Position numbers and translations under genes: made by a program
DNA from: Candidatus Shapirobacteria bacterium UBA2283
Lineage (GTDB): Bacteria; Patescibacteriota; Microgenomatia; UBA12405
NCBI GenBank assembly: GCA_002345725.1
Contig: DDWP01000088.1
Coordinates: 36,379-50,347, forward strand
Direction: 5' to 3'
Length of the DNA: 13,969 nt
The notes under the pieces: model-generated
The model's database searches: none
Told to the model about the DNA's origin: nothing
What the model saw: the letters and a program-made list of their open reading frames with translations, nothing else
Shown here: positions 1 to 6,959 of the stretch, piece by piece
Layout: the number at the start of each line of letters is the position of its first letter
How positions within the stretch are numbered: position 1 is the first letter of the stretch

Positions 1-804
1 AGGAGTCTGGGTAGGGGTAATAGTAGATTTTGGAATAGTGGGTGTGGAGGTGGGAGGTTTTTTGGTGGGGGTGGCTGTTATAAGATCGACTAAAACACAA
101 CCAGTGTTATTACTTCCACACTTATACCCCGCGACACAGCATGTTGTACCGGCACCCTGCTTACACCAAGCTCTGTTTTGATTTAAGCATGATGCACGAA
201 TTGCTGGTTCACATACCTGTGTTACACATGACTCTCCGCCCTGACAATGACATTCATCTGCTCGACAACTAACTCCACCACAAGAAATAATATTGCTGTT
301 TTCATAATTTCCACTTGTTGCCCCCCCACTAGACTGAGGACAAGCCTCTAAATTTAGCTTTGTACAACTATTAGCATAAAAAGAACATGCCCCGGGGGAC
401 AAATCTATACATTCACACTGATAACCAGTGTTTTTATTGGATGAATCTTTTTGACAGGCTTTTGCACCTAAACTAGAGCACCTTGCTGGTAAACTACCAC
501 CCAAACCAGCATCTTTCACCTGTTGGTCAGTACACTGTGTCTGTCCACCACCTCCACCACCGACCGCACACTTATTAGTCCCAGGGTTAGTGCCAGCAGG
601 ACAGATACAACCTCCGTCTGGTTTACAAGTTCCAGAAGTGGTGGCTCCAGTACTAGCATTTTTACAGGCACATTCACCTGGACCAACAGCTTTACCGCGA
701 GTATCTTGATTGAGTTTGACTAAATAAACAGACCCGACAAGCGATGATATAAGAAAAAGAACGGTCAGACTCTTGTAATTTAGATACTTAGCAACGAATT
801 TCAC
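1..804 (-). CDS. Cysteine-rich secreted or membrane-anchored surface protein, 3' end outside the window
   Basis: An open frame of 268 codons with no stop runs from a GTG at 804 to the left edge of the window. The N-terminus is a basic stretch followed by one hydrophobic segment (about residues 12-29), a signal anchor or uncleaved signal peptide. The rest is predicted outside the cell and holds about 26 cysteines in about 190 residues, many as CxC, CC or CxxxxC, with a Gly-rich spacer near residues 82-87. From about residue 242 it becomes a Thr/Pro-rich stalk that is still open at the edge. The GTG overlaps the TGA of the upstream gene (GTGA), so translation is probably coupled to that surface protein and to pilN/pilO. 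I do not recognise a named family; the spacing suggests a disulfide-stabilised small-domain fold, but that is inference. The reading frame is certain; the function is not. Confidence 0.8.
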   Translation of the reverse strand, partial: MKFVAKYLNYKSLTVLFLISSLVGSVYLVKLNQDTRGKAVGPGECACKNASTGATTSGTCKPDGGCICPAGTNPGTNKCAVGGGGGGQTQCTDQQVKDAGLGGSLPARCSSLGAKACQKDSSNKNTGYQCECIDLSPGACSFYANSCTKLNLEACPQSSGGATSGNYENSNIISCGGVSCRADECHCQGGESCVTQVCEPAIRASCLNQNRAWCKQGAGTTCCVAGYKCGSNNTGCVLVDLITATPTKKPPTSTPTIPKSTITPTQTP

Positions 805-2063
805 TTAATAAATTTAACTGATACAAAGAAAAATATCAATGCCGAAGTGATAACTAAGATTGTGGGCAATGTTCCACCAGTGACCGGAGGAGAAGACGTT
901 GTACTAGGATAAGCTACCCTAATAGTTGGTACTTGAGTGGGGATATTGGTGGGAGACGGTGTTGGAATAGCCGTAGGAAAAGAAGTGGCGGAGGGAGATG
1001 ATTCATAACTAAGAGTTCCTGAATTAGAAATGAGAATGGAGAATTTTTGAGAAACTGTCTCTAGTGGTTGTTGCAAACTACCAGTCTTGACAGTAATAGA
1101 GTAACTACCATCGGTGAGATCTGATCCATAAGACCATTTCCAAGAGCCAGAAGAATCAGACATAGTTTCGTTACTAGCAGAGGAAGATGGCGAAAGTTCG
1201 ACAAAAATCTTAGTGTTTGCAGGGGCAATGCCGAAAAAATCTGGCTTTGAAGAAGAAACTACTTCCCCTTCTTTAGGATTTAAAATACTAAGGGTCTTAA
1301 CTGCCAAAACGGGCGATACGCTAGCAATCTGGCCTGCAGCAGAAGTTGGAATAGGAGTGGTAGCTGCTAATGAAAGATTGTTTTGTCCGATGATGATGTC
1401 TGGGACAGGATTGTTGTTGGCGGTAGTATTAACAACTTGAGTAGTAACCCCATCTTCGGAGATGACAACTATATCTTCCTCGACAGCCGCGGTCGGTGGA
1501 ACAAACCAATCTGTCTTCGATTCATTAAAACTATTAGCCAGAGAGATTGACCAGTTGCCGTCAGCCGTAACAAAAGAAGACAATGGGGCTGCTCCGGGAA
1601 TATTTAAATAGACAATTGAGCCAGAAGCTGGTTTCGTATCTGCTTTATAAACCTTGCCCCAAGCCAAGTTTGAGGTGGGCAGAGAAGAAGTTGGTCGAGA
1701 GGCGGTACGAAAACCATAGTTACTATGAGTAAAATTCTGACCACCACTAATTATGGAGTAGACATAACTAGTAGTTACCTTTAGATTTTTGGCTTGAAAA
1801 TAATGTGTGCGGGAAGGATCTTTAATACTAGCCAGGTTTTGATTATTAACCCGAAGTGAGGTAGAGCAAATATCACTAGTAGTAAAAGAAATATCAACCG
1901 AAGTGTGGGTTATGTTGGTGACTTGGGGATTAATCGGTGAACAATCTCCACTAGCCTTGGGGCTCCAGACAGTTCTAATTTGAGTCAAGTAAACACTAAC
2001 AGCTAGAAACAAAACTAAAAACAAAAGACCGACTATAGTAGGGATTCTTTTTTCTTTCTTCAT
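801..2063 (-). CDS. Multi-domain beta-sandwich surface protein with PPVTG-type C-terminal anchor
   Basis: A 420-aa protein predicted to be exported. Order: basic N-terminus and hydrophobic segment (about 10-27); a fibronectin-III-like domain (about 42-122, with the typical TxTSVDISF strand); a carboxypeptidase-regulatory-like beta sandwich (about 132-215, SGSIVYLNIPG); a bacterial Ig-like domain (about 258-345, with NPKEGEVVSSSKPDFFG and DGSYSITV); a Ser/Thr/Pro-rich stalk (about 350-391); the motif PPVTGG (392-397); and a terminal hydrophobic helix (399-417) ending in Lys. The tail resembles an LPxTG sorting signal with Pro in place of Leu, so either sortase attachment or simple membrane anchoring is possible. 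Its ATG overlaps the upstream stop (ATGA), and its own TGA overlaps the next start (GTGA). The domain names are family-level pattern calls. Likely an adhesin or a pilus-associated extracellular protein. Confidence 0.85.
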   Translation of the reverse strand: MKKEKRIPTIVGLLFLVLFLAVSVYLTQIRTVWSPKASGDCSPINPQVTNITHTSVDISFTTSDICSTSLRVNNQNLASIKDPSRTHYFQAKNLKVTTSYVYSIISGGQNFTHSNYGFRTASRPTSSLPTSNLAWGKVYKADTKPASGSIVYLNIPGAAPLSSFVTADGNWSISLANSFNESKTDWFVPPTAAVEEDIVVISEDGVTTQVVNTTANNNPVPDIIIGQNNLSLAATTPIPTSAAGQIASVSPVLAVKTLSILNPKEGEVVSSSKPDFFGIAPANTKIFVELSPSSSASNETMSDSSGSWKWSYGSDLTDGSYSITVKTGSLQQPLETVSQKFSILISNSGTLSYESSPSATSFPTAIPTPSPTNIPTQVPTIRVAYPSTTSSPPVTGGTLPTILVITSALIFFFVSVKFIK

Positions 2064-2269
2064 TGATCTAAGTATTTCCTACCTTCAATAATCTCTAGGG
2101 TTGATGTATCTAAATTTGGATCAATGGGTTTAATTAGAGTGCTCTGTTTCACGGAAGTTATAGGTTTCATCAGATTATCATAGCTCTTTTCAACTAAAAA
2201 AAAGAAGATGGCAATAAATGTTAGAACGCTGAACAATAAAACATAGTTGGATAATCTATTTTTCTGCAT
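2060..2269 (-). CDS. Small membrane protein of the pilNO cluster
   Basis: A 69-aa protein with one strongly hydrophobic segment (about residues 8-26) near the N-terminus, followed by a short hydrophilic tail rich in Pro, Lys and Asp (KPIDPNLDTSTLEII). The predicted topology is N-terminus inside with the tail outside. It starts 14 nt inside the end of pilO and its stop overlaps the next start as ATGA, so it is embedded in the operon and probably made in step with PilO. Its position right after pilO is where other bacteria carry pilP, a lipoprotein. This protein has no lipobox Cys and is far too short for PilP, so I do not call it that. It may be an accessory of the pilus inner-membrane platform; that role rests on context only. 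Confidence 0.75.
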   Translation of the reverse strand: MQKNRLSNYVLLFSVLTFIAIFFFLVEKSYDNLMKPITSVKQSTLIKPIDPNLDTSTLEIIEGRKYLDQ

Positions 2270-2930
2270 AATCCGATGATGGCCAATAGTAAAATTTGAC
2301 AGAGAACCTAGTTTTTAATTTGTGACCAGGATCCACTTCTGCGCTCGAGGAGGACTCTGATGCTGGGATATTTTCTTTTGGAAGTTGGCCAAAGTTTATC
2401 AGCTTAATCTCTGTAGCTCGTTGATTGCCGATAATATCGGAAATCAATCTAGTTGAAGACATAAAATCATCATCAATATCGAGAGAGATCGTGTATGGCT
2501 GAACATCGGGCATAGTTGACCCCTGAGAATCAGATAAGTTAAAAGTAATCTTATCGATATTGATACCAAGCAGTTCACCAGTCTTTTGAACTTGATAAGC
2601 AGCTTGATAATAGCTGGGGCGGTCAGGAAGACTGTTATTTATCACATGATATCTTTCTTGAACTTCAGAAAATGATTCTTGAGCTTGAATAACGTCATTA
2701 ATTTTGGAACGAAGTTCTTTTTTTAAGACTTTCTTTGATTCAATGTCACCCAAGAGAGACGATATTGTAAGGGCGGTGGGACGGATTGCGAAAAACATAA
2801 AAAAAGAAATGAGAGCAAATGTAGAAGCGATCTCCATTCTCTCGATAAACTTTTGGTTTTCTCTTTGTTTTTTTAAGAAATCAAAAAGAGGCTTAACGCG
2901 GGAAATTTGGGAGTTGAGTAGGTTACTCAT
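2256..2930 (-). CDS. pilO: PilO-like type IV pilus inner-membrane platform protein
   Basis: A 224-aa bitopic protein: a cytoplasmic N-terminus of about 33 residues, one transmembrane helix (about 34-49), a charged segment likely to form a coiled coil (about 60-95), then a periplasm-side alpha/beta domain. This is the classic PilO layout, and the length matches the family (about 200-210 aa). In type IV pilus systems PilO pairs with PilN to connect the cytoplasmic motor and PilM ring to the rest of the machine. The call is supported by the partner pilN immediately upstream, whose TGA overlaps this ATG (ATGA). A Ser-rich patch (SESSSSAE) lies near the C-terminus. PilO sequences diverge quickly, so the call rests on architecture and neighbourhood as much as on sequence. 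Confidence 0.8.
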   Translation of the reverse strand: MSNLLNSQISRVKPLFDFLKKQRENQKFIERMEIASTFALISFFMFFAIRPTALTISSLLGDIESKKVLKKELRSKINDVIQAQESFSEVQERYHVINNSLPDRPSYYQAAYQVQKTGELLGINIDKITFNLSDSQGSTMPDVQPYTISLDIDDDFMSSTRLISDIIGNQRATEIKLINFGQLPKENIPASESSSSAEVDPGHKLKTRFSVKFYYWPSSDYAEK

Positions 2931-3493
2931 TTTTTGTCAGCAGCAAAGGTTAACGACAAGTTGACATCATATTGATTACTTTTTGGTTTTTTCTCTATAG
3001 TTTGGATGTCAACTGTAGCAATATCAGGATTAACTAAAAGGTTGGTGATTAGGTCAACAATAGCTGACTCCTGACGAGTAAACAGACTGACCCTAGCGTT
3101 GACAGTTTTGTCCTTCGGGTTTTGTTCAAGTGAAAGCTGTTCGAAAATTACCTCCGGAGGGACACTGCTGGCCAAAGACATGAGCCTGTCCGGATAGTTG
3201 GGCTGATTATCGTAGAGCGTCCGGACTAGCTTTAACCTACGTTGAAGGTTTAAATAATCGACTTCAAATTCTTGGGTACTTTCAAGAATAGCTTTTTGCT
3301 GTCTAACGGATTCTGACAGGTCTGAATTTGTTCTATCGAGCCAAAAACGAGACAAGAACGCAGACACTACTATCAACTCTGTGAAGACGATAACAAAACG
3401 ACCGGCTGTGGTGGCCCACTTGACCACTCGAGCTGAAAATGAGTTAGCATTTTCTTCATCGGGCAAGAATGACATTTCTCTCCGTGCAGACAT
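2927..3493 (-). CDS. pilN: PilN-like type IV pilus inner-membrane platform protein
   Basis: A 188-aa bitopic protein. A short cytoplasmic N-terminus carries the segment REMSFLPDEE, which corresponds to the INLLPxE motif through which PilN contacts PilM. It is followed by one transmembrane helix (about 31-49), a coiled-coil stretch (about 55-90) and a C-terminal ferredoxin-like domain beginning LMSLASSVPPEVIFEQLSLEQ, a typical PilN signature. I chose the ATG at 3493; two codons further up is a TTG (3499) that extends the frame but lies closer to the -10 and is a poor start. The gene ends in an ATGA overlap with pilO. murJ lies 48 nt upstream on the same strand, so read-through from murJ is possible besides the local promoter. 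No pilM, pilB or pilC is inside the window. Confidence 0.88.
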   Translation of the reverse strand: MSARREMSFLPDEENANSFSARVVKWATTAGRFVIVFTELIVVSAFLSRFWLDRTNSDLSESVRQQKAILESTQEFEVDYLNLQRRLKLVRTLYDNQPNYPDRLMSLASSVPPEVIFEQLSLEQNPKDKTVNARVSLFTRQESAIVDLITNLLVNPDIATVDIQTIEKKPKSNQYDVNLSLTFAADKK

Positions 3494-3501
3494 ATACAAA
3501 C

Positions 3502-3530
3502 AGTATATAGACTTTTGCGGATAATTTAAA
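3502..3530 (-). promoter_or_regulatory. Possible pilN promoter, near-leaderless
   Basis: On the minus strand TATACT (3507-3502) lies 8 nt before the pilN ATG, with a weak TTTAAA (3530-3525) 17 bp further up. A start site 6-8 nt after the -10 would fall at or next to the ATG. The site sits in the 48-nt gap after murJ. Confidence 0.4.
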
Positions 3531-3541
3531 CAAGGGCTACG

Positions 3542-5152
3542 CTATCTGAAGATAAAACCCTTTAGTCGACGGAAATATTTAATGTAGTCGTAGTACTCAT
3601 CAATCTTGAGAAATCGAGAAAGTGCTAGAAAAGAAGAAACTCCAATAAGTACCGAAATAGATGTTAGGAATATTAAACTCATTGTCTTACTAGTATCCAA
3701 GACGAATAGGTCAAGAACCTGTAAGCTGGCCCAAGAAACTATTCCCATACCCAGAGAAGCCAAGGCAATTTTTGAATAATTAAAATAAGCTTGACGCCAA
3801 CCCTGACCATCGACAATGGTAATAAACATGTAAAAAAGTCCGATACATTGGACAACATTGCCAAGAGATATACTGATGGCTAAACCAACTATTCCTAGAT
3901 CGGTATAGGTAATGAAAAAGAAACTGGAGACAACATTAACTAAAAGTGAGAAGAATGAAACCTGGAGAGGTGTCTTGGTGTTGTGAAGAGCATAAAAGGA
4001 GCGGACAAGAATCTGGATTATAGCCTGAGAGATTATAGCTGGAGTCAAATAGGCTAAAGTCTTGGCTGTAAGTAAAGTGGCAGACCAGGGAAACTCCTTA
4101 GCACCAAAAGCAATACGGATTAAGGCTACGCGATGAATTAAAATAAGAGTCGTAATCGGTATGGCAATAAAGAGACTTTGAGCCAATACTTTCCGAACGG
4201 TGTTACGAAATAGATCAAGTTCGTTTCTGGCAATGTTCTTGGAGAGAATCGGTAAAGAAGCCTGTCCGATAGTTGTGCCAAAAATACGACTAGGCAAGGA
4301 CATTAACTGAACCGCCAAGTTAAGCAGAGAGAGGGAACCGGCAGCTAAGGTACTAGCAAAGAAGAGTGAAACAGTGTTTTCAATTTCTCCAAGACCTATA
4401 GATATAGTACGAGGAATCATCAGACGAACGATTTCCTTGACACCGTCGAGACTTGGATCAATCTGAAGAGAATAACGAAAGCCTAAAGACTTGGCAAGAG
4501 GGATTTGAATAACTAGATGAAACATAGCCCCAACGACTGCACCAATAACTACCCCATAAATGCCGAAAGAAGGTGCCAATAGAAGAATACTTGCAATAAT
4601 AGAAATATTGTAAACAATGGGTGAAAGTGAAGGTATAATGAATACTTGATGAACCTGGAGCATGCCTGTGAGAAAGTTACTAATCAAAAAAAAGATTTGA
4701 GCCACAAGCAGAATCCTGGTCAGGTTAGCCATAAGAGATATTTGCTCGAGACTGAAGCCCGGGGCAACCATGGCTGACAACGGATGGGCAAAAATTAGGA
4801 CAAAAAATGATATAGAAACAAAGGCAATTAATAAGAGGTTAATGACAGTAGAAGCAATAGAATAAGCCTTAGCTTCATCCTTATGGAGATAACTACTGAA
4901 AACAGGTATAAATGAAGCAGAGAGAGCGCCGCTAACAAGTAGTTTGAAAATTAAATCAGGGATACGGAAAGCAGCATTATAAGCGTCGAGTTCGACAGCA
5001 CAACAACTATAAAATTGGGCGTAAAGAAAACGGCTTCGCAGAAAACCTAGTAGAGCCGATAGGCCGAAAGTGACCGCCAAAACAATACTGGCTGAGAATA
5101 TTGTATTTTGTTTTTTGCTACCGAGATAAAGTAGTTTTTGAGACAAGTTCAT
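3542..5152 (-). CDS. murJ: Lipid II flippase MurJ
   Basis: A 536-aa polytopic membrane protein of the MOP/MviN superfamily, which moves lipid II across the inner membrane for peptidoglycan synthesis. The N-terminal region holds family hallmarks: LSALLGFLRSRFL with conserved arginines in helix 1, and AFRIPDLIFKLLVSGALSASFIPVF in helix 2. Repeated hydrophobic segments follow to the end, compatible with 14 helices, and the length fits the family (about 510-540). I set the start at ATG 5152 (MNLSQKLL). The frame stays open for 34 more codons upstream, but that stretch overlaps rpsT on the other strand and lies on top of a good promoter. A Cys pair occurs where many homologues have Gly-rich residues between helices 1 and 2. 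pilN follows after 48 nt, so flippase and pilus genes may share transcripts. Confidence 0.93.
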   Translation of the reverse strand: MNLSQKLLYLGSKKQNTIFSASIVLAVTFGLSALLGFLRSRFLYAQFYSCCAVELDAYNAAFRIPDLIFKLLVSGALSASFIPVFSSYLHKDEAKAYSIASTVINLLLIAFVSISFFVLIFAHPLSAMVAPGFSLEQISLMANLTRILLVAQIFFLISNFLTGMLQVHQVFIIPSLSPIVYNISIIASILLLAPSFGIYGVVIGAVVGAMFHLVIQIPLAKSLGFRYSLQIDPSLDGVKEIVRLMIPRTISIGLGEIENTVSLFFASTLAAGSLSLLNLAVQLMSLPSRIFGTTIGQASLPILSKNIARNELDLFRNTVRKVLAQSLFIAIPITTLILIHRVALIRIAFGAKEFPWSATLLTAKTLAYLTPAIISQAIIQILVRSFYALHNTKTPLQVSFFSLLVNVVSSFFFITYTDLGIVGLAISISLGNVVQCIGLFYMFITIVDGQGWRQAYFNYSKIALASLGMGIVSWASLQVLDLFVLDTSKTMSLIFLTSISVLIGVSSFLALSRFLKIDEYYDYIKYFRRLKGFIFR

Positions 5153-5156
5153 ATAG

Positions 5157-5185
5157 TTGTATTTGGTTTGAGTATAAGTTAGAAT
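5157..5185 (+). promoter_or_regulatory. rpsT promoter, leaderless geometry
   Basis: TTGTAT (5157-5162), 17-bp spacer, TAGAAT (5180-5185), then 7 nt to the ATG at 5193, so transcription should begin at the start codon. The boxes interleave with the divergent murJ promoter: this -10 lies inside the murJ spacer. Confidence 0.55.
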
Positions 5186-5199
5186 AGTGACTATGCCAA
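5171..5199 (-). promoter_or_regulatory. murJ promoter, sigma70-type
   Basis: Minus-strand TTGGCA (5199-5194), 17-bp spacer, TATACT (5176-5171); each box has one mismatch to consensus. The expected start site near 5164 leaves about 12 nt before the ATG at 5152. The -35 box lies over the first codons of rpsT. Confidence 0.65.
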
Positions 5200-5519
5200 T
5201 AAGTAGATCATCAAAAAAATCTTTGCGAAAATCCATAACAAATCGTAAAGCCAACTTGTCTTTTAAAAATAAATTTAAAGAAATGGTAAAGAGTTTTTTC
5301 TCTAAACCAGATAAAGAAGCTATGGAATTAGCTCAATCAGCAATTGACAAAGCAGTAAAAAAGGGAGTAATTCACAAAAACAAAGCATCTAGGATGAAAT
5401 CTCAACTTAGTAAGAGAGTTGGAGGCGAGGCTGTAGTTGCCAAAAAAGTGAAGAAAGTAACTAAAAAAGTTGTCAAGAAATTGTCTAAGAAAACTGCCAA
5501 GGATAAGATGTCAAAATAA
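5193..5519 (+). CDS. rpsT: Ribosomal protein bS20
   Basis: A 108-aa highly basic protein of the small ribosomal subunit; bS20 is a three-helix bundle that binds 16S rRNA. Family features: MPISRSSKKSLRKS at the N-terminus (the usual form is xxxKSAxKRxR), then NKFKEMVKSFF, and the second half KEAMELAQSAIDKAVKKGVIHKNKASRMKSQLSK, which matches the conserved bS20 core closely. The family is usually about 85-90 aa; here a Lys-rich tail of about 25 residues (VKKVTKKVVKKLSKK) is added and may reach further into rRNA. I chose ATG 5193 over the GTG two codons upstream because MPI is a normal bS20 start and a -10 box lies 7 nt before it. metG follows after 36 nt. Confidence 0.95.
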   Translation: MPISRSSKKSLRKSITNRKANLSFKNKFKEMVKSFFSKPDKEAMELAQSAIDKAVKKGVIHKNKASRMKSQLSKRVGGEAVVAKKVKKVTKKVVKKLSKKTAKDKMSK

Positions 5520-5540
5520 TTAGGTATACTTACTTAATTA
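5517..5540 (+). repeat. Imperfect inverted repeat between rpsT and metG
   Basis: TAATTAGGTA (5517-5526), loop TACT, TACTTAATTA (5531-5540). As RNA this is a 10-bp stem with one G-U pair, starting in the rpsT stop codon and followed by a T-rich stretch. It could be a weak terminator or attenuator. The stem has only one G-C pair, and the repeat also contains a TATACT (5525-5530) that might serve metG as a -10, so its role is open. Confidence 0.4.
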
Positions 5541-5555
5541 TTTAGATATTTTTAA

Positions 5556-6959
5556 ATGAATAAAAAGTTTTACGTTACGACTCCTATTTACTATATAAAC
5601 GATATCCCTCATATAGGTCATACCTGTACGACGATTGCTGCGGATATTTTGGCCAGAATGCATCGACAACTGGGTGATGACGTCTTTTTCCTTACCGGAA
5701 CAGATGAACATGGGCAAAAAGTGGCTGAATGTGCCCAAAAAGAAGGACTAGACGTCCAAGTATATTGTGACAAGATAGCCCCAACGTTTATAAATGCCTG
5801 GAAAGAACTTAATATCAGTAATGACTTTTTCATCAGGACAACAGATCCGAGACACGAAAAAGTCGTCCAAGAACTGTTGCAAAAGATATATGATAAAGGT
5901 GATGTGTACAAAGCAAAGTACGAAGGTTGGTACTGTATTGGTTGTGAAAAGTTTCTAACTGAGACAGATCTGGTAGAAAAACATTGCCCATTACATCCAC
6001 CAGAGAAAACTGTTCAAAAGTCAGAAGAGAATTGGTTTTTTAAATTATCAAAATATGCTCCGCAATTAATTGAGATTCTGGAAAAGAAAAACTATATCTT
6101 TCCCGGAGGTAAAAGGAACGAGGTGGTGGCAAAACTTAAGTCGGGAGTAAACGACATTTCCTTATCAAGAGAGAATGTTAGCTGGGGAATACCTCTACCT
6201 TGGGATAAGACGCAGACCTCTTATGTTTGGTTTGATGCTTTGATTAATTACTATAGTGCAACTCAATTTCTAGAAGACAAGGCAGGTTTTTGGCCGGCAG
6301 ATTTGCATTTACTGGGTAAAGAAATATTGTGGTTTCATACAGTGATCTGGCAGGCTATGTTGTTGTCGGCCGAAATTTCGATACCAGAGAAAACATACAC
6401 CCACAGCTTTTATATGGTGGATGGACAAAAAATGTCTAAATCGCTTGGTAATGTAATAAGCCCAAAACAATTGACAGAGCTTTTTGGAGTAGATGGGGCA
6501 AGATATTTAATCGCCAGATCATTTCCGTCTGAAAATGATTCTGATGTAGGAATTGAAAGATTTAAAGAAAGGTATAATGCTGACTTGGCTAACAACTTAG
6601 GTAATTTGGTGTCAAGAGTGAGTAAATTGGCAGATAAATTACGAATTACGAATTACGAATTACGAGTTGATGATAAATTTCAAAAGCTAGTCGATGAATT
6701 AAAATTTGATGAAGCTATTAGTTGGATATTTGAAGAATATATCGACAAATCTAACAACAGATTAAATGAAGTAGCTCCATGGAAATTGGAAGTAGCAGAT
6801 CCAAAAAGAATTGAAGTATTAACGGAATGTTCTCAAAATATCAGAAAAGCAGCATATTACTTGAAGCCAATTATGCCCAATACATGCGAGAAAATTGAGA
6901 AATGTTTTGAAGGAGAAATTAAAGCGCCAGAAAGCGGACTATTTCCGAGGATCGGATGA
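5556..6959 (+). CDS. metG: Methionyl-tRNA synthetase
   Basis: A 467-aa class I aminoacyl-tRNA synthetase that charges tRNA-Met. HIGH is at residues 19-22 (PHIGH) and KMSKS at 292-296 (QKMSKSLGNV). The connective domain has a single zinc knuckle, C127xxC130 and C144xxH147, as in the MetG2-type enzymes. TGTDEHGQK (47-55) and YVWFDALINYY (223-233) are further signatures. The C-terminal helical anticodon domain is present and ends in the usual LFPRI. The EMAP/Trbp111-like tRNA-binding extension of longer MetRS proteins is absent, so this is a minimal form. Residues 361-370 are encoded by a four-copy heptamer repeat (6637-6664). The last 21 nt overlap the convergent small gene. It may be transcribed with rpsT. 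Confidence 0.96.
   Translation: MNKKFYVTTPIYYINDIPHIGHTCTTIAADILARMHRQLGDDVFFLTGTDEHGQKVAECAQKEGLDVQVYCDKIAPTFINAWKELNISNDFFIRTTDPRHEKVVQELLQKIYDKGDVYKAKYEGWYCIGCEKFLTETDLVEKHCPLHPPEKTVQKSEENWFFKLSKYAPQLIEILEKKNYIFPGGKRNEVVAKLKSGVNDISLSRENVSWGIPLPWDKTQTSYVWFDALINYYSATQFLEDKAGFWPADLHLLGKEILWFHTVIWQAMLLSAEISIPEKTYTHSFYMVDGQKMSKSLGNVISPKQLTELFGVDGARYLIARSFPSENDSDVGIERFKERYNADLANNLGNLVSRVSKLADKLRITNYELRVDDKFQKLVDELKFDEAISWIFEEYIDKSNNRLNEVAPWKLEVADPKRIEVLTECSQNIRKAAYYLKPIMPNTCEKIEKCFEGEIKAPESGLFPRIG
6637..6664 (+). repeat. Heptamer AATTACG, four perfect tandem copies, inside metG
   Basis: Four exact copies of AATTACG lie at 6637-6643, 6644-6650, 6651-6657 and 6658-6664. They encode part of the segment KLRITNYELR (residues 361-370), just after the helix NADLANNLGNLVSRV. 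Because the unit is 7 bp, gain or loss of a single copy would shift the metG frame; only changes of three copies keep it. Confidence 0.9.

Noticed and set aside
523..723. 66-aa plus-strand open frame over the cysteine-rich gene
   Set aside because: Low-complexity Ser/Thr translation typical of the reverse of a Cys/Gly/Thr-rich gene; the minus-strand frame is continuous, has a signal anchor and is coupled to its upstream neighbour.
2704..2964. 86-aa plus-strand open frame antisense to pilO/pilN
   Set aside because: It overlaps two well-supported genes, has no promoter of the type seen elsewhere in the window, and its translation has no recognisable features.
5187..5189. GTG as the rpsT start
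   Set aside because: It lies only 1 nt after the -10 box; the ATG two codons later gives the normal bS20 N-terminus and the usual spacing.
5153..5254. N-terminal extension of murJ by 34 codons
   Set aside because: It overlaps rpsT on the other strand, lies over a good promoter, and MNLSQKLL is a normal MurJ start.
5517..5540. Strong intrinsic terminator after rpsT
   Set aside because: The stem is almost all A-U and includes a wobble pair, too weak for a confident call; kept only as an inverted repeat.
5618..5911. Minus-strand frame inside metG
   Set aside because: It is fully antisense to the conserved HIGH-containing catalytic domain and is Ser/Cys-rich shadow translation.
6637..6664. CRISPR-like or IS-end repeat
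   Set aside because: The copies are 7 bp and directly adjacent with no spacers or inverted ends; it is a simple tandem repeat.
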